A stretch of DNA of 64,000 nt from Fulvivirga imtechensis AK7 (GTDB lineage Bacteria; Bacteroidota; Bacteroidia; Cytophagales; Cyclobacteriaceae): positions 35,772-99,771 of the forward strand of contig NZ_AMZN01000025.1 of NCBI RefSeq assembly GCF_000331535.1, given 5' to 3'. Positions 35,593 through 44,200 of this stretch are shown in pieces; position 1 is the first letter of the stretch, and each line of letters starts with the position of its first letter. The notes under the pieces are model-generated. The model ran no database searches, was not told the origin of the DNA, and worked only from the letters and a program-made list of their open reading frames with translations. The translations under genes and the position numbers were made by a program.

Positions 35593-37089
35593 TTATTCTT
35601 TCAATACGGCTTCTTCCTTTTTCAATTGTTCCCTACACTGTGCAATCAACTCTTCTATGTCAGAGCTGGACATATCATCCAATTCTAAGGCTTTTTCAAA
35701 ATCTACAAGTGCCTCTTTAAACTTGTGATTTTTCATCATAGCCTTTCCATGCAACACGTAGATCCTTTGATCTTCTTGAGACCGGGATATTATTTCGCCG
35801 GATATATAGGCTGAAAATTCAGAGTTTTCGTTAAGGAACAGTTCACTTAGTTCCTCCAACTCATACTTGGAAATGTCATTCTGGATACGGTTACGTAGGT
35901 AATTCAAAGCTGCCATATACCCTTGCTCATTGTACATATTTAACGTAGCCAACACTTCGTTGGGATATTGGGTGATGTCTTCTTCTTTAATATCAAAAAT
36001 AAGCTCCTGTAAAATACCTCTAATTTTATCACCCTGAACTCCATTCGAAAAGAAGACAAAACCGGCGTCTCGGGTTACATTATAACCTCCAAAACCCTTA
36101 AACGCTCCATTGTCTCCGTATTGATACACAATGGTATCTCCTGCCTGATCTATAAAAAAAGCGAATCCTGGACCATACTTATGAATATTTCCGGCTGGAT
36201 CTTCACCCATATAAATACCGCCACCTGTTAAATGATTAAGGCGTTCCTTTGAAAGATAGTCACCTCCGAATATACCTATCAAAACCTGGCCGTAGTCCTT
36301 GGCTGTAGTACTGATCCTTCCTGCAATATCCACATCTTTATTTTTATGTTTAGCCTGGGGTTTTTTAAATGAATCATGGCCTACGCTATAATTTCGCAGT
36401 GCCCGGTTATTTTTAAATGTAGTGAAGGTACTTTTTAATTTCAGTGGATCATACACCAAATCTTCCATATAGCTTTCAATACTCTTGCCTAATAACTTCG
36501 CCACTACCTCTGCTAAATACATATAGCCTTCGCCTGAATAAATATGAGCTTCTCCAGGCTCTGTTAGAATCTCCAGAGTATCGGGATTGTTATAATACTG
36601 CCAGTTTTCTATCCCTGAAGAATGTGTGAGAACCATATAACCTGTTATCTTCAGATATCGGTCATCATGCTTCAATCGAGGGTGTTCCAAATAATGATAT
36701 AGCGGGGTATCTAAATTCAGAATTCCCTGATCCACGAGTCGATGTACCGCAAAAACAAAGAAACTTTTGGAGAGCGAACAGCCCTCAAATACTGTCTTTT
36801 TGTTCACTTTCCCCTTAGGCTTAAATTCACCGTTTCTTATTTCTTTATATTCTTTATATCCATAAGTATTGAAAAAAACCACTTCATTCCGGTCAATCAC
36901 TGCTAAAGAAAGTCCTGGTATTTCTGCCTTGTCAATAATTTCCTCCACCTTAGCATTGAATTCCTTAACATCAATCTTTCGGTTTTCAACCTGAAATGAT
37001 TTATTGAAAATCTGAGCTGAAATAGAGGTGACAGTGGCAAACTGAAATACAGTACAACTAATGATCAAAGAGAGTTTGAACTTATTCAT
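35593..37089 (-). CDS. Exported S12-family serine hydrolase (class C beta-lactamase fold) with C-terminal TPR; candidate prodrug peptidase
   Basis: 498 aa from the ATG at 37089; the frame extends to a TTG at 37101. Signal peptide (LSLIISCTVFQF...ISAQ), so periplasmic. Counting from the TTG codon, the SxxK motif is Ser109-Leu-Ser-Lys112 and the second motif is Tyr188-Ser-Gly (YSGEGY in place of YxN). HSSGI lies at 160-164, and a late GDNGAFKGFGG may serve as the third box. Residues about 400-500 form a TPR-like helical tail with no membrane helices. The family includes class C beta-lactamases, D-aminopeptidases and the prodrug peptidases ClbP, XcnG and ZmaM, which remove N-acyl-D-Asn. The first NRPS here is built to make N-acyl-D-Asn, so this is the natural candidate. 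Against it: ClbP-like enzymes carry C-terminal membrane helices, and Bacteroidota have many unrelated S12 hydrolases. A beta-lactamase or esterase role remains possible. Confidence 0.88.
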   Translation of the reverse strand: MNKFKLSLIISCTVFQFATVTSISAQIFNKSFQVENRKIDVKEFNAKVEEIIDKAEIPGLSLAVIDRNEVVFFNTYGYKEYKEIRNGEFKPKGKVNKKTVFEGCSLSKSFFVFAVHRLVDQGILNLDTPLYHYLEHPRLKHDDRYLKITGYMVLTHSSGIENWQYYNNPDTLEILTEPGEAHIYSGEGYMYLAEVVAKLLGKSIESYMEDLVYDPLKLKSTFTTFKNNRALRNYSVGHDSFKKPQAKHKNKDVDIAGRISTTAKDYGQVLIGIFGGDYLSKERLNHLTGGGIYMGEDPAGNIHKYGPGFAFFIDQAGDTIVYQYGDNGAFKGFGGYNVTRDAGFVFFSNGVQGDKIRGILQELIFDIKEEDITQYPNEVLATLNMYNEQGYMAALNYLRNRIQNDISKYELEELSELFLNENSEFSAYISGEIISRSQEDQRIYVLHGKAMMKNHKFKEALVDFEKALELDDMSSSDIEELIAQCREQLKKEEAVLKE

Positions 37090-37141
37090 TCGACTATACA
37101 AATTTAAATTAAAATTTCGGTCAATGGTTTTCGGACCATTT

Positions 37142-38092
37142 CTATAGAGACATTGCTACCAAAACTGAGCGGTTTCCGGTATAAGGACTTCGTCCATGAC
37201 TTACCAATTCGTTATCCACCAATAATAGCTCATTTTTGTTCCACTTAGGCGCAATGGTTACCTTGTCAATGGTTGCAATGATCTCTTTCACCATTGATTC
37301 TGCTATTTCACTGCCATCACCATACGTCACATATGTAGGATACTCATCGGGTAACTGATACATTACAGATAGCATTTTATAAAGCTTGTCTCCTAACTGG
37401 CAAGGATGAAACTGGTCGATTTGATTAAACCAGATTTTCTCACCAGTGGTTCTGTGGGTTATAATTCCCTTTCTGCTTTGTCTCAATCGAATTTCATCAT
37501 ATTTCGACCACTCAAATTCAATTGACAATTTTCTGCAAAGTTTTTCAACTTCCTCTTTCGATTCAGTTTCAAAGGTATCCTGCCAGGATGGACCTATACC
37601 CTGGCCGGCATGAAGATTTCGGATGTAAGTCACACCTTTGCTCTCTACCTGCCTCACAATATTGGGATTCATATTTTGCAATATTTCTCTACTATCGGCC
37701 AACAAGGTTTCCCCACCGGACTCTGCCGGCTGGATGCAGCTAAAAAAGAGCCTGTTCGGCCATTTAGCAGAATATGATAATTCATTATGCATTGTAATCT
37801 TCTGATCCTGATTGTATTCTGTGGAAGTGTATACTTTATCTGATAATTTCGTTCTGGGTGAATTACCATCGATGTAGTTCAAAAACTTCTCGCCTATGGA
37901 ATCCACTATGTATTGAAAATCTTCCTTAGATTCAATTCTCACTCCAGTAAATTTTATAGCTCCACGCTTACGTAGTAAAGTTTCCACTTCATCCTTATTT
38001 GCGGTATAAAAAGAAACGAAACTCTCTGAATTTACAGCACCAAGTTCAATAACCTTGAGTTCTTTTGCTGATAAGTACTTTGCTACCTCCAT
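37142..38092 (-). CDS. TauD/SyrP-like Fe(II)/2-oxoglutarate-dependent oxygenase
   Basis: 316 aa. The metal facial triad is visible: His102-x-Glu104 (MHNELSY) and His299 (VSHGRSPY), with Arg308 (GNRSVLVAM) as the 2-oxoglutarate clamp. The segment PAESGGETLLADSREI is typical of the SyrP/TauD branch. HxE rather than HxD occurs in the clavaminate-synthase/AsnO/VioC group. SyrP-like members in NRPS clusters hydroxylate the beta carbon of carrier-bound or free amino acids. It begins 11 bp after the carbamoyltransferase gene and shares its transcript, so the likely substrate is Asn, diaminopropionate/ureidoalanine or another peptide residue (inference). A missing Asp in the triad argues against a halogenase only weakly; the presence of Glu fits a hydroxylase. 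Confidence 0.9.
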   Translation of the reverse strand: MEVAKYLSAKELKVIELGAVNSESFVSFYTANKDEVETLLRKRGAIKFTGVRIESKEDFQYIVDSIGEKFLNYIDGNSPRTKLSDKVYTSTEYNQDQKITMHNELSYSAKWPNRLFFSCIQPAESGGETLLADSREILQNMNPNIVRQVESKGVTYIRNLHAGQGIGPSWQDTFETESKEEVEKLCRKLSIEFEWSKYDEIRLRQSRKGIITHRTTGEKIWFNQIDQFHPCQLGDKLYKMLSVMYQLPDEYPTYVTYGDGSEIAESMVKEIIATIDKVTIAPKWNKNELLLVDNELVSHGRSPYTGNRSVLVAMSL

Positions 38093-38103
38093 CCTGTTTT
38101 ATG

Positions 38104-39123
38104 TTATTGTTTATATAAATGGTATAAAATGGCTTTTTGTGCATGCAGCCGATTTTCTGCTTCATCATACAGTATGGAGTCTGGTCGATCTATGACTTCA
38201 GTTGTAGCTTGTTCACCACGAATAATAGGCAGACAATTCATAAACAAAGCACCTTTATTAGCCACTTTGAAATGTCTTTCGGAAACGGTCCAGTACGGCC
38301 TCACTTTATTTCTTAATTTGTATTCTTCTTCTTTAGGTATATACATGGCCTTCCAGCTTTTGGCATAGATAACATCTGCATTTTCACTGGCCTCCATGAG
38401 GTCATTACTAAATGACAGGTGACCTCCTGAAGCGCCTATTTTTGCCTGGGCGTATTCTACATATTCTTTATCAAGATCGAAGCCTTTCGGATGGGCAAAA
38501 GTTACATTCATCCCCAACATCGAAGCAGCGGATAGCATAGAATGTGGTACTCCAGGTGATTTTTGTCTCTCAGCATATGCCCAGGTAAACACCAATTTTT
38601 TCTTTTTATACTCAGGACCAAATTTTTCTTTTAGTGTAAATAGGTCTGCCATCACCTGACATGGATGGTCTTTATCGTCCAGGGCGCTTATGATAGGTAT
38701 GTTAGCATACCTGGAGATCAATTTAAGGTTTTCTCTACCTTGTCCATACTGATCCATATCATATAGCCTAACAATGAGACCATCCAAAAACCTCCCCAGT
38801 ACGGCAGACGTATCCTTGATGTTTTCATGATTAGAAAGCTGCAGGTCTGCGGTACTCAAATGTTCGGCAAATCCGCCCATCTGACGGATACCCACCTGAA
38901 ATGACACTCTGGTGCGCGTAGAAGCACTCCCAAAGAGCAAACCAAAGTGTTTGTTAGAAAGTACCTTCGTCACATCCAACTCACCTTTTTTTATCTTTTC
39001 TGTAAGCTCAATGATGTATAGGAGTTCTTCATGGCTAAAATCACGAATATCCAAAAAATTACGTGGTTTATCTATTTTTTTTTCTGAGGCCTGATTTGCT
39101 GGTATTGCTGTAGCAGTATCCAT
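38104..39123 (-). CDS. OTCase-family carbamoyltransferase, probably diaminopropionate carbamoylation
   Basis: 339 aa. The carbamoyl-phosphate motif STRTR (68-72), HPCQ (153-156) and NCLP (296-299) are all present, so it should be active. The second-substrate loop reads FTWAYAERQKSPGVPHSM. This resembles the N-acetylornithine/YgeW-type branch rather than the ornithine loop, so arginine biosynthesis is not its obvious job. It lies between the SbnB homologue (12 bp away) and the oxygenase. In zwittermicin and viomycin-type pathways an OTCase-like enzyme carbamoylates 2,3-diaminopropionate to ureidoalanine; by context that is the best hypothesis here. Sequence alone cannot exclude another amine acceptor. 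Arg/ornithine primary metabolism is the alternative, but no arg genes are near. Confidence 0.9.
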   Translation of the reverse strand: MDTATAIPANQASEKKIDKPRNFLDIRDFSHEELLYIIELTEKIKKGELDVTKVLSNKHFGLLFGSASTRTRVSFQVGIRQMGGFAEHLSTADLQLSNHENIKDTSAVLGRFLDGLIVRLYDMDQYGQGRENLKLISRYANIPIISALDDKDHPCQVMADLFTLKEKFGPEYKKKKLVFTWAYAERQKSPGVPHSMLSAASMLGMNVTFAHPKGFDLDKEYVEYAQAKIGASGGHLSFSNDLMEASENADVIYAKSWKAMYIPKEEEYKLRNKVRPYWTVSERHFKVANKGALFMNCLPIIRGEQATTEVIDRPDSILYDEAENRLHAQKAILYHLYKQ

Positions 39124-39135
39124 AGTTTTAATTAA

Positions 39136-40104
39136 TTAGTCTAAAATTAAGCAAGAATTGTTATGTTGCGCTTTGATGCAATAATGTTGTGACATAGCAA
39201 TATCAAATATAGCCATGCCCATAGGGTTAAACATGATTGCCTGGCTTTCACTTAATGATGAGATCCAATCAACATCTAACCAATCGAGAATAGAGCGCAC
39301 ACCCTCCTGTCTCAGTCCCTGCTCCAAATAAAATTGCTGTATATCAGTATTTTCCCTACACACTTCGTCCCAATCATCCACCGTCATAGCCTCTTTAAAC
39401 CAGTGAAATGTTTCTGCTTTGTAATCTCTCAGAGATACATTCAAGTGAAGAGAACCGGGCTTCGGCTGTTTGTTTATATATCGATCGCTAGACACTGTAC
39501 AGGTAATAAAAACATCGGATGAATTATATGCTTTTTCCCAGCTATCCACAATTTCGACTTTATCCTTAATCTCCCGCGGTATTTTGTCCACGTCTACTCC
39601 TTTGATATCATGTAGTAGCACTTTATTACAGGTCTCTGCGAGAATATGCGCACACATACTTAAATGATATTGACCAATAGGGCCAAAACCAACAATACCA
39701 AGGGTGATGTTATCCCTTCTTCTTCGACTTAAATACTGTTTTAAAACAAAACCACTCACTGAGGCCGTTCTGATAGAGGAAATGGCGCTACTATTTAAAA
39801 TACCTACAGGCTCCCCTGTATCCGCATCATTTAGTATCACTACACAATGAGCGCGCGGTTTTCCATTATTAATATTGTCCGGAAAGCTGGATATCCATTT
39901 TATGCCTGATCTGTTGATATTACCTCCGATAAAGGCCGGCATAGCAATAATTCGGTTTTTTAGGTTGCGGTATCTCAGATAAGGCTTGACGGGCTGAGAA
40001 TATTCGTCCTCCTTCATGCATTTTACAGATTCTTCTATGATGTTGATATTTTCTGACCAATTAAGGTCCATTTGTTTTATATCCTTATCACTTATGTAGA
40101 TCAT
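39136..40104 (-). CDS. sbnB: SbnB-like dehydrogenase for L-2,3-diaminopropionate
   Basis: 322 aa, ornithine-cyclodeaminase/mu-crystallin fold. The NAD motif GFGPIG is at 139-144. The SbnB-type substrate block SGIKWISSFPDN (66-77), then NGKPRAH and TGEPVGILNSS, is strongly characteristic. SbnB oxidatively hydrolyses N-(1-amino-1-carboxy-2-ethyl)-glutamate to 2-oxoglutarate and L-2,3-diaminopropionate. It is paired with the SbnA homologue upstream (38 bp apart) and the carbamoyltransferase downstream. No siderophore synthetase of the staphyloferrin B pathway is present, so the diaminopropionate must feed the NRPS. Start ATG at 40104; no competing start. Confidence 0.92.
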   Translation of the reverse strand: MIYISDKDIKQMDLNWSENINIIEESVKCMKEDEYSQPVKPYLRYRNLKNRIIAMPAFIGGNINRSGIKWISSFPDNINNGKPRAHCVVILNDADTGEPVGILNSSAISSIRTASVSGFVLKQYLSRRRRDNITLGIVGFGPIGQYHLSMCAHILAETCNKVLLHDIKGVDVDKIPREIKDKVEIVDSWEKAYNSSDVFITCTVSSDRYINKQPKPGSLHLNVSLRDYKAETFHWFKEAMTVDDWDEVCRENTDIQQFYLEQGLRQEGVRSILDWLDVDWISSLSESQAIMFNPMGMAIFDIAMSQHYCIKAQHNNSCLILD

Positions 40105-40142
40105 ATTTTTCCTTGTTTATTAATTTTTTGATCATTCTTGCT

Positions 40143-41126
40143 TTACGGAGTCACTATATATTCTTCATCTATCATTGGTTTTTTTATCTTTTCGCACCAT
40201 TCATCATTGTAAATAGTAGCAATATATCGCTCTCCTCTATCTGCAAATACACACATTACATTCACAGGTTCATTAATCTCTTTATTGCTGAAATATTTCT
40301 GAATAGCGGCATACACTGAACCAGAGGAACCTCCCGCAAATAGATTGTGCTGCTCCAGTAAATCTCGACAAGACTGTAGTGTCTCATATTCACTTACTAA
40401 CACCACTTCATCTATTAGTGCATCATCCAGAATTTTGGGCCTTATGCTAGATCCTATACCTGGTATGTATCGTTTCCTGGGAGTATCTCCAAAAATTACC
40501 GATCCATAAATATCCACAGCAATAATTTTCGCTTCCGGATTTTCCTTTTTCACTCTCCTGGATACTCCGGTAATAGTGCCTCCGGAACTCACTCCCATAA
40601 ATACATATTCAACTTGCTGTCCTGGAGCCTCCTGGCATATCTCCTTTCCCAGCGAAGCATAATAGGCTTCAGCATTTAAAGGATTAGCATACTGGTTTAC
40701 CCAATAAAGATTGGGATTTTCTGATAGAAGGTGTTCTATTTTTCTGATCCGGTTCAGCAGGTAGCCTCCATATTCATCAGGCTCGGAAATTTTAATGAGT
40801 TCAGCCCCTTGAAGTTTTATGAGCATCTCGTTTACAGGTAAAGTATTTTGATCAATCACACAGATGAATTTCAGGTTATGGGAGCGTGCGTGGGCAGATA
40901 ACGCTACACCGAAATTCCCGGATGATGACTCTATCAACACGGTATCTTTGTTAAATATACCTTCATTTACAGCTCTGTTTATGATATAGCAAGCAGCCCT
41001 GTCTTTTACACTACCAGTAGGATTATAATACTCCAGCTTGGCATAGACAGTTATATTGGGCTTCCCCTTGAGCTTCAATGCCACCAGAGGTGTGTTTCCT
41101 ACTTTATTGAGTATTTTAGACAGCAT
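40143..41126 (-). CDS. sbnA: SbnA-like PLP enzyme (O-phosphoserine + glutamate)
   Basis: 327 aa, cysteine-synthase fold. The PLP Schiff-base lysine is Lys41 in PTGSVKDRAA and the substrate loop is SSSGN (67-71). The phosphate-binding glycine loop SSGGTITG follows later. SbnA replaces the phosphate of O-phospho-L-serine with glutamate to give the SbnB substrate. The adjacent sbnB-like gene makes this assignment firm compared with a housekeeping cysteine synthase. The gene comes 152 bp after the first NRPS gene, in the same orientation, and opens the tailoring block sbnA-sbnB-carbamoyltransferase-oxygenase. Confidence 0.92.
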   Translation of the reverse strand: MLSKILNKVGNTPLVALKLKGKPNITVYAKLEYYNPTGSVKDRAACYIINRAVNEGIFNKDTVLIESSSGNFGVALSAHARSHNLKFICVIDQNTLPVNEMLIKLQGAELIKISEPDEYGGYLLNRIRKIEHLLSENPNLYWVNQYANPLNAEAYYASLGKEICQEAPGQQVEYVFMGVSSGGTITGVSRRVKKENPEAKIIAVDIYGSVIFGDTPRKRYIPGIGSSIRPKILDDALIDEVVLVSEYETLQSCRDLLEQHNLFAGGSSGSVYAAIQKYFSNKEINEPVNVMCVFADRGERYIATIYNDEWCEKIKKPMIDEEYIVTP

Positions 41127-41278
41127 CAGATTCGATTTTATTTTGAGTTAGAGATTTATTCTCAATTAGTTACAACTACTACCCGGCTTTGCTGTAGATC
41201 TTTTCATGATCTTTACCTTAGGGAACAATAGTAACATCGCTGGTTAATAGCTTCATTTTATCATGCTTTCTATGAAGC

Positions 41279-44200
41279 CTATTCAAATAGCGCCTTAAGC
41301 TCTTCTTCATTCAGGTTGACTTCTTCAAAGTCTGAAGGTGTAAAATACACATCATGCTGATCCTTGAGATAGGACAAGACTTCCAAAAGTTTTTTAGTGA
41401 AAAGATCGGCCAGGCCACAGATGCGATGCGCCTGGAATGCAGCAGAATTATAATTGATCTCCATCCGAAATTTACCAGACAAAACCATTGCATTTAATTC
41501 AAGTTTAACGGTAAGGTCATTATCCGGGTCAGTTTCTGCACCGGTCTGCTCGTTGTTGAATGTCAATAATTCATTATCCAACTCTCTCTCAAATTGTCCG
41601 AGATAATTGAACCTGATCTCTGAAATTCTATGTTGGCGATCAGCATGTGAGAATTGTTCCATCCCATATCCGATACCATTATTTGGCACATTTCTCAGGG
41701 TTTCTTTTACGAATTTTATTAGTAGATCGATTTCGTTTTTATACTCTAAACGTACCGGATATATAGATGTAAACCAGCCAAGTGTTCTTGATACATCGGG
41801 ACCTTTCAGGTGCCTTCCATGGTTTTCCATCTCTATAAAAAAATCTGTTTGATCCGTCCATTCATTTAAAGCCAGTACAAGTGCCACATTTAAGAGTATT
41901 GGAACATCTGTATTATAAGCTGAATGAGCATCTTTTAGTAAAAAGTTGGTCGTATCAGGCTCCAGATTCACCGTCACTTTTCTCAGGTTTTTAGCTGACC
42001 AATCTTCGGTCTGAATGTCCAATGGAAGCCTGTATTTCTCACTCTCAATTCCGGCCCAGTATGACTGGTCCATTTTGCCTATACCTTTATTCTGCCTCAA
42101 ATACTCGCTCCATTCCTTGTAAGATGTCGTCTTGTGAGGCAATGCCCATGTATCTCCATTTTTTAGAGCCATATAAGCTCGATGCAAATCTTCCATTAAG
42201 ATTCGCCACGAAATTCCATCCATGATTAGGTGATGAGCCGTGATTAAGAGATATTCAGTTCCATCCTTACAAATCAATGCCGCTTTGATTAATAGACCTT
42301 CAGACAAACAAAATGATGCTTTTATCTCACTACAAGCTTCCTCAATGCTCTTACTTTGGGTCACCATTATTTCGGGAATAGTAAATCTTGTTTCCAGATG
42401 GTTTTCATTATAGAAGAAGGTGCGTTTCTTCTGATTAAAGTTTATGCGCAATGTATCATGATGTCTTATCAGCTTCTCAAAAGCTTTTTGTAGCTGCAAA
42501 ATGTCCAATGATTGGTTAACTCTGAAAAGTACTGACTGATTGTAGTAGTGAGGGTTTACAAGTTGTTGTCCTAGAAACCAATTCTGGATTGGAGTAGGCT
42601 CAAATTCTCCGGAGACCGGTCCCTGCTCATATTGCTGCTCTTGCTTCACATACTTTACAAATCTACTGATATTTTTTATTGTATGATAGGTCAGAATATC
42701 CTTTACTTTTACATGGTAGCCTTGTTCAAAAAGCCTATTTGAAATCTGTACTGCCTTTATGGAATCTCCACCTAGTTCAAAAAAATTATCTTTTACATCT
42801 ATATCAGTCAAGTTGAGTAGTTTCCTCCATTCTCTTAGTAAGATTTCCTCAACTTCGTTCTGCGCTGATTCCCTTTGTCGCTCAAGTTGCTTCGGGGCTA
42901 TTTGCCTAAGCAACCCAGTATCTATTTTGCCATTTCGGGTAAGGGGCATATTTCCAACCCGGATAAATTGTGCAGGCACCATATAATGAGGCAACTTTGT
43001 AGCCAGATACTCCTTAAGATCGTCTTCAATAGACTCATCTTCAGACTTTTCATAATATGCTGTTATATGGCCTGTACGTTTGTCGAAAAGTACCACCGCC
43101 CTATGCACATCCTCATGGCGGACGAGTTGATTTTCTATTTCAGACAACTCTACACGATAGCCTTTAATTTTCACCTGCTGATCATCCCTGCCTATATATT
43201 CTATGTTACCATTAGAAAGTCTTCTCGCCTTATCGCCAGTTTTATACATTAATTTACCCGGGTCATAAGGGTTTTTCACAAACTTTTCAGTGGTGAGCTG
43301 ATCTTGATACAGATATTCTCTTGCGAGGCCTTCTCCGGCAACATACAATTCACCTGCTACATTTACGGGCACTGGTTTCAGGTATTCATCCAATAGGTAT
43401 ACCTGTGTGTTGGCTATTGGTCTGCCTATCGGCACACTGATGCCCTGATCCTCAGGATCAAATTTGTATATCATACACCCCACTGTGGCTTCGGTAGGTC
43501 CATACTCATTGTATATCTGCAACTCACCGTTCATCATATGATACACCCCTTGTACCAGCTCAGTTTCAAGATTTTCCCCTCCAAGAATCAATACTTTTAT
43601 TTTGATCTCAGGTGACAGCAAATTATTATTCTTGAGGAGCTTTAGGTGCGAAGGAGTAAGCTTAATAATATCAGCCTGATTACATCTTATCACCTTTTCT
43701 ATAAGCACTTCTGATTCATCGTTCTCATATATCACTAGTTTGTTTCCAGTGATAAGAGGGGTAAAAACAGAAGTAACTGTAAGATCAAAAGAAATGGAGG
43801 AGTATAGAGCGAAAGTATATTCGTCATTGCGCAAATATTGCTCCGCTGCCCAGGTTATATAGTTATGTAAACTGCCATGCTCTATTGCTACTCCTTTTGG
43901 ATGTCCGGTAGTACCTGAAGTGTAAATGATGTACGCCAGATCTTGCGGAACTACATATGTCTGCGGGACAGGTCCACAATTACCCAAAAGCTTCTCGACA
44001 TGTAACACATTTATCTGAAAATCCAATTTATCATCTGAGTCAGTAATGATATACCTACTTCTGCTGTCATTAAGAATAAATTTTATCCGTTCGGCAGGCA
44101 TATCTTGATCAATAGGCACATATGCTGCACCGGCACGTAAGCATCCTAGGATGGTTATTACTAGTTCAGGCGACCTAGGTAAACAAATGCTTACCAGATC

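Noticed and set aside
35593..37089. Cytosolic SurE-like cyclising thioesterase of the same S12 fold
   Set aside because: A clear signal peptide places it in the periplasm, away from the assembly line.
38104..39123. Arginine-pathway ornithine carbamoyltransferase
   Set aside because: The substrate loop is not of the ornithine type and no arg genes are nearby; the NRPS context favours a tailoring role.
40143..41126. Housekeeping cysteine synthase
   Set aside because: It is paired with an SbnB-type dehydrogenase and sits in an NRPS operon, so diaminopropionate synthesis is the better reading.
39136..41126. Staphyloferrin B-type siderophore cluster
   Set aside because: sbnA/sbnB homologues occur, but no NIS synthetases, decarboxylase or siderophore receptor are present; NRPS/PKS genes surround them.
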